DNA of 64,000 nucleotides, taken from contig CM041778.1 of the NCBI GenBank assembly GCA_023374045.1, positions 95,482,839 to 95,546,838 of the forward strand. The letters run 5' to 3'. The position numbers were made by a program, and so were the translations under genes. This DNA comes from Limonium bicolor (Eukaryota > Streptophyta > Magnoliopsida > Caryophyllales > Plumbaginaceae). Position 1 is the stretch's first letter; the number at the start of each line of letters is the position of its first letter. Positions 1 through 12,230 of the stretch are shown in pieces. The notes under the pieces were generated by a model, which searched no databases, was not told the origin of the DNA, and saw nothing but the letters and a program-made list of their open reading frames with translations.

Positions 1-1196
1 ATTGGAATCAAATATGAAGTTTTAATGTTTGTCGAAATTTTAATGAGGTTAAGTTTGAATAGATCCCTCAGATGCCTCCTCGTGTGGAACATCACTAGTT
101 GGTATTAATGAGGAGATCTGCAAGCCGATAAGAGACACGAGAAGTGGTCGAAAGGACACACATTTGACTGTCCGCGCTGTTCGAGGTAAGTCCAAGGTAG
201 CAGAAACTACAACGCCTCGACCACTGACCAGTGCTTCTATGAGAAGAGGGTTCACACTACCAGACAAAGTGGTTAAAGTCTTGCCGCCCAACTAGATGAA
301 TCTGTCTGACAAGATGCAAACAAGGGGAACTAAGTTCACCACCATCACGATGAAACTCCCACAATGGATTTACCACTATGATGATTATCAGTCCACTTTG
401 GTAAGCTTTGAAGACCTCAAGGAGATGATGTGCGAAGATTTCTTGAATATATCAATCATCCAATCTTATTTTTTGTAAGTATTTCTTTCCTGTAACTGAA
501 ATTAGTCTTATTCACTAAATCAATAATGATTAAGTCTCATTATCTAACATTTTTGTATGTGTCATATATGATACTTGTGTTTAAGATTGAGAAAAGAGAA
601 CATCCATCAGGTTTCAGTAGTTTGCCCGATACGTTTGTCCTTTGATGACGCATCCAGGGTTCCTACAGGGTTCATGCACTACTTGGCTCATTGCTTCAAT
701 GTTGCTGAGTAGAACTTCATCAGCTATTTGATGATGCCATATCACCAAGTGTGAGTATAGTTTTGAATTTGTATATTAATTATTATAGTTTAGTACTTTA
801 TTAACTTTCGCTAACGTTGTTGAATTTGAAAGTGTAGCAATCATTGGGTTCTATTTTTGTTCTGCACCACTACGTCAACATTACTCGTGTTAGATCCATT
901 GGGACTGTGGGATGACTTTAAGATAGAAGACTTAGTCAAGAGGTAAATCTGATGCATACTTGTAAGCACTTGAATCAAATTAATGATAGTAATTTCTCAT
1001 TGTGTTTAACGCTTTTTTAATATGCAACAGTGCTCATCAAAAAATCACCCTCAGTGAATTTAATCAATTGATGATCAAATACATTGAGGTACCGGTAATT
1101 CATATATCAATTGTACTTGTAACCGTTAATTTAGAACTAATTTCATATGTGTTTTTTGTTGTATATTGCCCTAGACAAATCGACTCCAAGAGTTAC

Positions 1197-4100
1197 TGAA
1201 ATACCCCTAATCTTTAAAATATAATTAAATGATCTATTAATGATCTAAGATGATTATTAAACACCTAAATATTATTGGGGAACAATCTAAAAGATCTCAA
1301 CAAGGCAAAACACGCCTTAAGATCGGTAAAGCCAAAAATGTGCTTTAAGACACCATAAAGATTGTATGACCTCAAATAGGTTCCAAAGTGGATTCCTAAG
1401 TATTATAATGAAGCAAGGAACACAATAAACCATTCTCAAGGAGAACTAAGCTCAGGAACACCCTGTGACACAAAAATGTGCGCTAAAACTCCTTAAAGCA
1501 CGTTTTTGTGAGATTGCCTTTTAAATTGATTTTTAATGGGCTTAAAAATTATAATTATCCTTAAATATGATATTTTGCCATATTATATCATATTAGGAAT
1601 TTAATTCCAGAAATTTACGAATTTTTACAAATTTAATATTAAAATATTAATAAAACCCTAAAGTGGGGCCCGCATGAGTCAATATTGACCAAGCATGGTC
1701 AATGGTCAATTAATTGACCTCTTTGGACCATGGAGATTGGCTGCAATAAGAGAGGAGACAGCATACAATGATTTTGGGGACAAATTACTACCTAATCTCC
1801 AATTTAGAATAGTAACCTTTACTTTTTACATTATTTCCTACCTTTCCCACCTTCTCCTCCTTCCTTGTCCGATTCTCTTCTGCCCAGCTGAGCTCTCCCC
1901 TTCCTTTGAAGCTCTCAAGTCTTGTTCTTGAGCATGGAAGGCAAACCTAGCTCCTAAGCTCTTAAGGTAAGTGTTTTAATGTCATTTTTAGCCCTTTTTC
2001 TTCATCTTTTCACTACCAACACCTAGATTTCGTGGCTCATCAATTCCTATGGCTTATTCTCAGTGTTCTAAGGTTAGAACAAGAGCTAAACTCGGTTGAG
2101 ACCAGTAGAGAGACCAAGGTTGTTCAAATCTACATTTTAAGGTAAAAACATACCTTAAGCTTCTCAATCTTCCATGCGGTTTTCTTCCTTCAATTTTTAT
2201 GAGTTTATACACTCATAATCTTCATATTTACATATTCATTCAGTTGGTTAGCCATTTGGAGCAAGGGTGACCAAGATCCAAGAGAAATACTCTCTTTTAA
2301 GGCATTTTTCCAAGGTAAAACCTAATAACAAGAGAGTTTGTTTAGATCTAGCTATTTCCTATGTCAATATGGTAGATCTAACACCTTGTGGTGTGTTTGG
2401 TTCAGGCCGAAAACACCTAGAACTTCCCTTGCATTTTTAAGGTAATTTTTGCCTTAAATCTTACATTAATTATTCCTTATGGTTAAGCTCAAGCTTGGAG
2501 TGTAACCATATCTTGTTTTTGTGTATTAAACATGTCTAAATCAAGTGGTGCATTTTCCTACAAGTGACCGAGCCCATACAAGGAATAATCAAGGTATAAA
2601 CACCTTAAACTTATGATTTTTGTAATTTCCAAGTATATATATATACATGGCCGAGAGTGAAACTTCAAATATAGGTCATATTGACCTAAAAATGGAAAAA
2701 ATGGCTAAGATAAATTAAGCTAGTCATTTAAGAGATTTAATTAACATAATGGTCAAATTATGACATTATGTGGAAAAATAATTAAACCATGGTGAGGCCG
2801 AATATATATGCTATATTTTGAGACATTTATTGTGTAATTTATTTTGCAAGTTCAAGGTTGTAATAAGGCCATGTCATTAGGCCATTTTAATTTAAGTTTA
2901 TAAGCTTATCTAGTTTTATTTATGCTTATAATTAAAATTGGGGCCAATTCGTAATTACTAGGAATTTAGAAAGCCGTGGGCTTAATTTAGAGCAATTTAG
3001 GGTTTTTAAATGAATTTAATAAAAATTATAACATTTTATAAAGTTTTGGGTCAAATTGTAAAAATAGAAAGTATAGGTTATTATTAGTAATTACCGAAAA
3101 ATTGGTTCCCATTTGGTATTAGGAGTCAAAGTTGACCATATAGGAGACTTTGACCAAGTTTGGAAAATTTAAGAAATTAAAATACTACCTTATAATAAGA
3201 TACTTATTAAATTGTAAAAGATTTATAAGATTTGGGGTAGTAATGTAATTACCGAGATTTAAGGGTGCTAAATGGAGTTTAGTAAAGCCCTTAAGTTATT
3301 ATAAATTTTTAGAAGTTTATTTGGTTAAATTTGGAGTTCATATGAATTATATAAGTATAATATATGGTATTTTATAACATTGTTTCAAATAGGTAACAAA
3401 TGTATAGAAACCGAGATTTAGAGGGAAAATAAGGTTAGGAATAATATCTATAACCTTTTGGTATAGTTTGGTAATTTTTGGAATTATATATAAGGTTTTA
3501 TAAAGATATATGTATAATATATAGTTTTAATGGAATTAGAAAACTATGTATTATAAATTGGGCATGAGTTGTGATTTTATAGAAGTTTAGTGGTTATAAG
3601 TAGAAGCCGAAAATATTAAGGGCTGTTTGGTATTTTAAAACAAAATATAACTATAGGTTATAATTGTTTTAATAATTTAAATGTCATAAGATATGTTATA
3701 TAACTATAATATGACATTATATTAATTAAGTGGTGGGTTTTGTAAATATTTAAGAACATAGGTGCTGTTCGAAAATATTAACATTTTTAAATGGAATTTA
3801 TAATATGGGTTTTTAATGTTATAAGAGTTATAACATTTATAATATAAGAGATATCCATTAAAAAGAATGAATATAGATTACAAGACTTACCATATAATAA
3901 ATAGTTCCATAATACGCACATATAAATAAATATATGTAATGGTGTAGAAAATGTGATAAGGTTCAATAATTATAAATTATCATAATTAAAATGATAATAG
4001 ATAAGGAGAAAAGAATGATAAACATTAGATATGGAAATTCTAAATGTTAAGAGTATTCATGGGATGATAGGGATTCTAAATATTAAAAGTATAGTTTACA

Positions 4101-5906
4101 AATGAATTATACCACATTGAATTTTTTAAAAAAAGAGACAAACCTTAGAAAAATAAATACTAAGGTGAGATGTATAGTGCATGACAAAGAAGCATACATG
4201 CAATAAAGAAACAAACTATACGATCCACAAATATACATTAGTTTACATGCGATAACAAAGTCTAACAATAAGTCTATTAACATGCAAGATAAGACTACGC
4301 ATGTAATGTAACACTTTTTCCAATCTCGAGTTAAACCGAAAGCCCGACAAACATTGACAGTTAATAACGGGGGGTTAACCGGGAGTTGTTAGTGACGGTA
4401 CGGGGTACCGTAGGATTGTGTTGTTATACGGTATGCTAATCAGTAGCATTATGTATTGTTTAGATTGTTAGAGACTACACAAGGAGCATAGGATCTTGCT
4501 GATTCATACTCCACCGTAATACATCGGGGTGAACGGTATGTTGTTATGTGTCTCTGATTGTCTCTGAGGGCTTCCTCAGTTCAGACTTCTGTGTGATCTA
4601 TGATAAGATTGTTTGTCTGAATGTGATAATTAATATGCATGAATTGTATATTTATAGCTGCTTAATATTACTGTTGTTGAGTTAACAGTACCGGTTCGTA
4701 TATATGAACCAATATATATAAAACGAACTAGCGGCTATGGTGCTATCTTATATGAAGTATAAGGAACGTCAGTAAAACGTTGTAGCACTAGGATAATAAG
4801 ATATACATATTATCCGAGAACTTTTATACGGAGCATTGGCCTTTCTATACGCTGCTCTCGTATCTAACACTGGATCCCGAGTTTACAGACTCCGGATTGG
4901 ACTAATGACCTTAGTCTGCTGTGTTAGGAAAATTTGGTAATGCGATGCGATGGAATAAATAATTAATTAAAGATGGAAAGTAAAGCCAAGAGGATGTGGC
5001 TCTTGGTGCGCGCTGTGATCACAAAAACGATACCAGGATGTCCGCGTACGGGTCCGCAAGTATCAAGAAAATTTCCCGTGAGCTAGAATGGCTCGTTGGT
5101 CGGAGACTCTACCGTTGGAGTGGCTACTGCCGTGGGTGACCCGCCATAACATATGGGTATTAGAGGCATGTCGTTTTAACGAGACATTGTCACTAGTTAT
5201 AACTGAACAATTAATACAAATGAGAACTTGTACAGTGGCGAACGATATTGGCTTCTACACCATGGACGAGAATTAATACTTGTTTATTACTCTCGTTGTT
5301 TCGCCTGTTGTTCACTGGTTATACTTGTGGTATATTATATGTTGATGGTTGTGTTATTGTATGGATATTACTGTTAATTGTTTTACAGTTTTAAATATTA
5401 AAACGGTATTGCATGTAATGAACCTCATGCTCTCGACCAAATAATTGAGGGGTCTTTGGGGGCATGACGGGGCATGTGATGACATACTCAGCAGGGGCTG
5501 ATTCCATACCACAAACCATCTTTATTTCAGGTGATTAGCTGGTGGGTCGCAGCGAGACGTGACCATTGTGATATTACAGTTGGTCTAGACTTGGTACGGT
5601 GTGATACTCAGGTTGTTTTGGACTCGGGTTGTTTAACCGAGGTGTATTTGGTTTAGATGCTCACGGTCTGTAATAATTGTTGATGTTAGGTTTGTTTTAA
5701 GTTGTTTAAGTTTTACTATCTATCTCTTGTGGTCACTGCGGGAATACGTTTCGCAAGTTGATTATCAGGTAAATCGTTATCACCCGTATGGGCGAGTGAT
5801 AACAGTGACACCATTAGGGCGATAGTTTATTATTTTACCGCTGCGAGATATTATTGTGCGCGACTTTCATAGGATTACTAGGAATCGATTTAGTAGGGGT
5901 GTTACA
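1197..5906 (+). mobile_element. Solo LTR of a Tekay-like Ty3/gypsy element (4.7 kb)
   Basis: The segment begins TGAAATACCCC and ends GGGGTGTTACA. These are the same termini, in the same order, as the minus-strand LTRs at 40943-46378 and 52754-57278. It is flanked by the perfect 5-bp duplication GTTAC (1192-1196 and 5907-5911). No gag or pol lies next to it, so it is a solo LTR left by recombination between two LTRs. It interrupts the ULP1-like gene in frame. It is plus-oriented and clearly older or from a different subfamily than the 41-57 kb LTRs, because the interior matches only in patches. Small open frames inside (for example 1695-1931 and 5088-5276) show no recognisable domain. Confidence 0.9.
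1960..2610 (+). repeat. Array of AAG|GTA-type motifs in the solo LTR
   Basis: Five AAGGTA motifs occur at about 1965, 2140, 2313, 2440 and 2591, at 125-175 bp spacing. Each resembles a 5' splice site (AAG|GTAAGT, AAG|GTAAAA, AAG|GTAATT and so on). Several are preceded by a TTCAG acceptor-like site and followed a few bases later by CCTTAA, giving short imperfect palindromes. The same motif recurs on the minus strand of the 44.7-45.3 kb and 55.6-56.2 kb LTR regions. It may be a leader with several mini-exons or simply an LTR-internal repeat. Confidence 0.4.
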
Positions 5907-6379
5907 GTTACAGCTACTTCGCCATAAGATACATGTATGAGTTTTGTGCGCATATCCGGGAGTTGGATGATTAAGCAAAGGTAAAATAATGCTTCACTTA
6001 TCTTACTAATTGTTCAACGCTTTTTCAGTGTAATTATACAAATTTTGGTGTAAACTAATTTGTATTCCCCTCATTTGTGCAGATTTGTGCTCACTTTGGG
6101 AGATTTTAAACTTATTCGCATATGAACTTAATGTTTGTGACAGAGAACTTATCTAAATTTATTCTCAATCTTCAGTGGTAGACTTGCAACTTGATCTTTG
6201 TGTATTGTCGTTGTTGATTAAGTGTTAATTGTACTTTAATTGTAGCTAGATTATGTAAGGTGTGTCTTAATTTTTTAGTGTTTGGAGCTATTTGGAGCTG
6301 CGATTATACAAGAAATGCATTCTGGTGTGAAATGCATTATTTCTGTTGTGTGCATTATTTTGCTACAGGTCTGGTGTAT

Positions 6380-6680
6380 TTGTAAAAAATGAAAAAAAAA
6401 GACTTTAGATGACGGTTCTATGAGCAACCGTCATCTATAGGTGCACTTTAGATTACGGTTATTTAAGGGAACCGTCATCCAACGTCTTGTTCCCAGGCAC
6501 GCCAGCAAGCTATAAATTACGGTAAATCACAATTGTGACCTAAAGTTCGTGAGAGCCCGCGCCTGATTATGGCTTTTAATTATGGTTATAAACTGTAATT
6601 AAAAGCTCTCGGGTATAGATGACGTTGGAGTATATTACAGTTCAAAACATAGTTAATCAATGTTTTTTATCGTTAATTTA
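6380..6680. repeat. Inverted repeats of CACTA subterminal type
   Basis: A perfect 12-bp hairpin lies at 6406-6437: TAGATGACGGTT, an 8-base loop, then AACCGTCATCTA. A related pair follows at about 6450-6480 (GATTACGGTT and AACCGTCATC), with further ATTACGG/TAATTA-like copies to 6680. Such hairpin-rich tracts are typical of the subterminal regions of plant CACTA elements. They lie 3' of the ULP1-like gene, so they may be the end of the element that carried it. I did not find a matching terminus. Confidence 0.45.
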
Positions 6681-7675
6681 GACTTCCGTTCCACCAGTGC
6701 TTGCCAAGCAAGCCTAGAAACTCCCGCATATAAGAAGTCTCCTCGGTTTGAAAAAAAAATCCTTTATGTTATTTGACACACACATTAACACTGATATTTT
6801 ACTAAAGACAATATAGAGAGACTGCAAAAATGAACTTTATGCTCAAAATTGCATTTGATTGGATGTGGGTTCTACCTTTATCCATGTTCTCTCTTGGAAA
6901 TCACATCTCTTGATTCTTTTTATCCCATCTCTTTCATGAGCTTTTGTTCATGTCACTATCAAATTTGGTATGCATCTATACCTTAGTTTTACTATTCACT
7001 TGATGAAGCATAGTTTGATTTAGATCATCCCAAATAGTTACACTGAGCTAATTTGTGTTGTAATCCAATCTTCATGTTTCTCACAAATTCTGTTGTAGGA
7101 CTGTAATTCTTACTTCTTTATAACATGCATTGGTTGAATACTGTATGAGATTTTTTTACCTAGAAGACCAAATCCTCGCCTAAAGCAACCAACTGCATAA
7201 GACTAATGAAGTCACAACTCCAAGATAGAGCTAAGCAACACAAAATCAAAGAAGAGGAGAAAGGTGCACTACAAACTAAGTGGTATTTAGTAACATCCAT
7301 TTATACTAACACTCATAATAATATTACTATTATTCTTCTTTAGTAACAAATAAACTAATGTTAGTAAAAATTGAAGGACTATTCAAACAATTAAATATAT
7401 ATATAAGTATAGCCTCCAACTATACAAATACAAAACCATTTCTGTTAATATATGTTTTTTTTTTGAAAACAGTGTTAGTAAATCTAATAAGTAAACAGTC
7501 GGTAAAAAAACTTATACTTATCCTGTTGAGCGAGGAGAAGTGCTGGCCGCTACCTTCACTTCACCCCGGTGAAACCTTTTAGCGATTCCAGCGACGTTCT
7601 TCACTCCCAGAAGCGCTTCTCGAATGATCATCTCCATCGCTGCTATGAACTCATCTATGGTCTTCGACATTTGAC

Positions 7676-7933
7676 CAGTGGCGGACCCAGAAGCTAAATC
7701 TTATGGGGTCCAAAATTTTTTTCGACAGTAACATATATTAAATATAAATGTGTGATTATAAATTTATTAAACATTACAACCTTACATATATGAACATGTT
7801 TCTATTACTAAATTATTATCAACTTTTAGTATTTTACTCAATTTTATGTTATTAAAACTATACTTTAAAAAAATATTGTCAGAAAAACTATGGGGTCCGG
7901 GACCCCGCCGGAACCCCCTTGGGTCCGCCCCTG
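7676..7933. mobile_element. hAT-type MITE, 258 bp
   Basis: The ends are CAGTGGCGGACCCA and (inverted) CAGGGGCGGACCCA, the common hAT terminus. They are flanked by the perfect 8-bp duplication CATTTGAC at 7668-7675 and 7934-7941, the duplication length of hAT elements. There is no coding capacity. It is inserted within the CACTA element and is therefore younger than it. Confidence 0.9.
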
Positions 7934-10013
7934 CATTTGACAAGCTCATCTTCGTCAGTTTGACGTGCGAATCTTCGATAGTTCGACAGTTTGAACTCAT
8001 ATCTGTTCTTCGACTGCCGAAATCGGGTGCGAATTTCTTCACTCTTAGGTAAACATCTCTCAGTCACTAGTTTCCGCTTCATCTTCATTTGAAACAACTA
8101 TAAATAACAATCGACTAGGGTTAGCAGTCTTCACTAATTTTCCGCTTCATCCCCGACTCTGCCTCTCAATTTCCCCCTAATATTCCACAATATGTAACCT
8201 AAGAGTACACCTGCAACTTCGATAATCCCCTATGACTGAAATATTATCTTCGAATCAATATAGGCGGATTAACTGCCATGGTATTGTGATTGGCTAGCAG
8301 ATTTGGTCGTTGTTCTCTGAATATATAAATGTATTTGAACGTATTAAGTTACAACTAGCTATGTTGAAATGGAAATTTGGAAAGAAGGAATTGTATATTC
8401 CAGTATATTGACAAAGTTGTCTATTGTTTTGAGTAAAGTACAACCTCAGTAATCTCGAATATATGTGTGTTACTCTCAGATTATAGCGCAGCTCTGTATT
8501 TATAAAGTATACAGAGAGGGTTTATACAGAGGGCGGATATTAAGGACAACTAACTAAGTAGTTATCCGTTACATATGACAACTATATTTCTCAACAGTAA
8601 ATTAATTAAACCATGTAGTTAATCAATATTCTAAAGGAACAAAAACTTGCCAAACCTTAACATCAGTCTATTTCATCAAATTTCTAGGCTCGTGACTTGT
8701 CATTATATCATCTACTTGTTTTGGTGGATTTTCATTTTCCAGTTCTTGTGAGATCTAGCAGAAATGATGTTCAAGTGAATTATATATTGTCAATCTGAAT
8801 TCTACTTTCCTCTATAAACTTTAGTAAAAACATATCAAGACCTATCAGTATTTATTCTTGTCCCAAATACTGTCCGGGACAAGAATAAACTATGATGAAC
8901 ACTTGGTCATGTGAAAAATCTGTATCCATAACTACAAGGTTGCCAAAGTGGCTTGGGTAGTTGTTTGTCTCCATTTTGTTTCAGTTAAGCGGTGGAGTTT
9001 TCATTTCAGTTTCTTGGAATCTTATAGTATGTAAATAACCCTAAATTTATGTTAGTTTTACGCTTTTGCTAGTTATTCTATATTTTGTTTCTTCTCTTTG
9101 TAGTAAGATTAATATTGGATTCCTCTACTTAATGGGTTCAATTGGTAAGGTACATGAGCTTTTAGTGATACTAAACACATTTCAACACGGCTCATACAAT
9201 TGAATTCCACGTTCTGTTTAGAAAATATCCTTTTTCTTTGTTAAAATTATGTTTTTAGTATTTTTAACTTCAATTCCTGTTGTAGGTGGGTAAGATGGTG
9301 GTAATATGCATAATTTGTATTCATTTTTACTAACTCTTTGTTGTGTATATTGTATTTTTGTCCTGTTGTGCAGATACAACACTTTTCCCTCGCTTTTATT
9401 TTTTTATATTATTATCATCATCATCAAATTAAAGCTGATGCTCTTGTAAATAGTAATGATGCATATGTGATTCAATGAATTTGATGGGACCTTTGTGTTA
9501 TTTATTCTCTTGTATTACCCGTGTTGCAATCAGGCAAACTCATCAATGCAAGAGAATCATAGCCGCCATCTTCAGCACCATCTTGAAGGAGGAGGAGGAT
9601 ACTGGCAGCAACAACAATAACTTTCTTGCCTAATTCAGCTGAACCTAGTAGTGAGTTGTTTGATGTCTTCTTCTTGACTTCAATTATTACCCTTTTATTA
9701 CATCTTTTGGGCTCTAATTTTGGTTAGCACGTCTATGACAATTTAGACATACAAAACTGCTTACACCTCCCTAGTTGTATTAGGTTTACATCATTTGCAT
9801 CTATGAAGGTTCTTTTTTTGCCCTCAATTATGGCTCATAGATAAGGCTTCTTATACATTTAGAGGCTGAGCATTTATAGATATTTTTTCTAATATTTTTA
9901 ATTTCTAACTGAATGTATTAACTCATTAAGCATGCTCTTTGGGATAACTTGAAAGATATAATAAGCTCATGAAACAGAAAATTGCTTAGTCTTTGTTCAT
10001 TGACTCGAACAGG

Positions 10014-11443
10014 CAAATGATCGGCTACATTCTGCAATAATATTCAGTTTTGGTGTACTTTATATGTCCCTAGGAACCAGAAATGCGAGATCGTGGCGAT
10101 ATGGGACAGGTAATATAATCTATATATCATGGATGAATCTGCAGTTGATTGAGAAGTGATCAATTTTAACCCTTTTATAATGGTATATTGTGCAGGTTGG
10201 TTTCGAAGTATCATTGCAGATTACGGTGTTCCACTTGCAGTTTTGCTTTGGACCGCAATATCTTACTCTGTCCCTAGGAAAGTCCCTTCAGGAGTACCAA
10301 GGAGGCTTTTTGTCCCACTTCCTTGGGCGAAAGAGTCCCTTTATCATTGGACTATGGTTAAGGTAGTTGTCCTAATTCATGTGGTTTTAGTAATTTATTT
10401 TTCAATTTTAGGTTGGATTAAATTTTTTATGCTCATGTCATGGCTTGAAAACTGACCGCTTTCTCGACTATATACTAAATTTTTCTTTGTTTGTGTGCCT
10501 CCTTCCACCAAACCGCCTAGTTCTAGGATATGCTGAAGGTGCCCATACTGTACATCTTTGGTGCATTTGTACCAGCCATACTCATAGCTGGTCTCTACTT
10601 CTTTGACCATAATGTAGCTTCCCAGATGGCTCAACAGAAGGAGTTTAATCTGAAGAAGCCTATAGCTTACCATTATGATATGTTCTTACTCGGCTTCATG
10701 GTAATCATCTTTATATTCTTCTGTTTTTTTTATCCGTATAGTAAACCTTTTGACCAATTTGTGTTAATCAGACTCTAATTTGCGGGTTGCTTGGACTTCC
10801 TCTAAGTAATGGGGTTATTCCTCAATCTTCGATGCATACAAAGAGCCTAGCAATTTTAAGGAGGCAGGTGGGTTGATGTGAACTATTGGAGACGTGTTGA
10901 AGATGTATTTACAATTTTACTTACTATATCTTATTTTTATTGAACAATGCAAGATGCTTTTCTTAGTCTTAATTGCATACATATACATTTTCTTGCATGA
11001 GTTCAGATGATAAAGACAAAGATGGTCAAGACTGCAAAAGAGGGCATGAAAGAGAATGCAACTTGTTCTGAGTTGTATGGAAGGATGCAACAAGTTTTCC
11101 TAAAGTTGGAACGCACTCACACAGTAATGTTTCATCTTTCTTGTAATTTTTTTTTCACACTGTAGGTGTAGTGTGTTGAAGCCTACCTCCATACCTGATC
11201 TTAAAAAGTAATAAAATATGTATGTATAATATATTCTTCAGTTCACTAAGGCTACAAGAGAATTGGAGGGTTTGAAGGATGCAGTGACGAGCGATAATGA
11301 AGACGCTGATGGCAACAAGAAAAAGTTTGACCCAGAACAGCATCTCGATGCTCATTTGCCTGTTCGAGTCAATGAACAAAGGCTACATTCGTTGTATTGG
11401 AAAGATTCCAAAGGCAAAAGGAAACTCAACTTCTTCTTCTAGT
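10014..11443 (+). pseudogene. Captured exons of a BOR-type borate exporter
   Basis: Six exon-like blocks keep their GT-AG borders and match the middle part of plant BOR1-family boron transporters. They are 10014-10110 (ANDRLHSAIIFSF...ARSWRYGT), 10196-10363 ([14 protein letters not shown]...LYHWTMVK), 10529-10700 (DMLKVPIL...[20 protein letters not shown]), 10772-10867 ([15 protein letters not shown]), about 11008-11125 (MIKTKMVKTAKEG...) and about 11242-11443 (FDPEQHLDAHLPVRVNEQR). The N-terminal membrane segments and the true C-terminus are absent. After NEQR the transporter frame reads into unrelated sequence and stops at about 11443. Borders are inferred by eye. The exons sit inside the CACTA element, so this is a captured fragment and not the working gene. 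Confidence 0.82.
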
Positions 11444-11617
11444 CTACAAGTCCCTCATCTGCAAGCAAAAATTGATCAACTTGAAGCAAATCTTGCAAAT
11501 ACACATTCTGTCTTGAGCAGCTTGTTGGGGATTATGAAAGAGCATGTGTCAAATGCTGATTTGGCTAGGGTGGTCTCTCAACTCAGCATGCAAGTAAGTA
11601 TCATTTGACTCTAAACA

Positions 11618-11742
11618 TTCTGTCTGCCTATCATTTGAAATCTGTTTGTCTGCTTGTCATTTGGATTCTGTCTGTCCAGCTGTCATTTGAAATTTGTATG
11701 TCTGCCTGTCATTTGAATATGTATGTCTACCTGTCTGGATGT
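11618..11742 (+). repeat. About 31-bp tandem repeat, four copies
   Basis: Units of the form TCTGTCTGCCTATCATTTGAA recur about four times with small changes, directly downstream of the donor at 11593, inside the last intron of the CACTA coiled-coil gene. Confidence 0.75.
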
Positions 11743-11912
11743 GGAGTTAAGAGGATGGGAATGCGAGGAGGAAGTTCATTTACTTCAATCCTTCATTTTC
11801 ATGTGATAATCTGATATGCATGACAGCAATGAGGGCTGATCTAGTCTGTTTTTCTTGCTTATACTATGAAACAGAAAGGTAGAAATTGATCTAGTATGTT
11901 TTGCCTGCATTA

Positions 11913-12230
11913 TTGCTCGTTCTCATAGCTAGCAATTTCTGTGAAACAAGAACTAAAAATGCTGCTGCTGCTGCTATACAATCATGTGTATTTGTAGATG
12001 TAAGAAAAATGAGTTTTGTTTTAAGTTAGAGCTACTGCTGCTCGTTCTCATTTGCACCCTTTCTAGCAGTTTCTGAATGAAACAAGAACTAAAAATGTTG
12101 CTGCTGCTGCTATACAATGATGTGTATTTGTAGATGTAAGAAAAATCAGCTTTGTTTTAAGTTAAAGATGCTACTGCTCGTTCTCATTTGCACCCTTGCT
12201 GCTAATTTTGTTTTAAGTTAGAGCTGTTGT
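11913..12230 (+). repeat. About 130-bp tandem repeat, two full copies and a partial third
   Basis: Copies begin near 11913, 12038 and 12174 with GCTCGTTCTCAT and run through AAACAAGAACTAAAAATG, a (GCT)n tract, and TGTGTATTTGTAGATGTAAG. The third is internally deleted. The tract lies within the last intron of the coiled-coil gene in the CACTA element. Confidence 0.75.

Larger units (their letters stand above)
40..5960 (+). pseudogene. Broken ULP1-protease-like gene of transposon type, split by a solo LTR
   Basis: Coding pieces on the plus strand resemble the C-terminal cysteine protease (ULP1/SENP fold) often carried by plant CACTA and MULE elements. An open frame from about 40 runs to an in-frame stop at 292-294, continues as MNLSDKMQTRG..., and ends at a GTAAGT donor (475). 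A second piece (about 838-941) reads SNHWVLFLF...LLVLDPLG, which holds the family's His and Asp positions. The last piece (about 1165-1196) stops at the solo LTR and resumes at 5912 as SYFAIRYMYEFCAHIRELDD. In the family this stretch normally holds the Gln and the nucleophile Cys followed by Gly; here the Cys-Gly position reads Tyr-Ser, so activity is unlikely. A stop follows at about 5963. Family assignment is by motif only; the middle exon (about 590-750) is poorly defined. Confidence 0.55.

Noticed and set aside
10014..11443. A working BOR boron transporter gene
   Set aside because: N- and C-terminal parts are missing, the frame ends in unrelated sequence, and the exons lie between CACTA ends.
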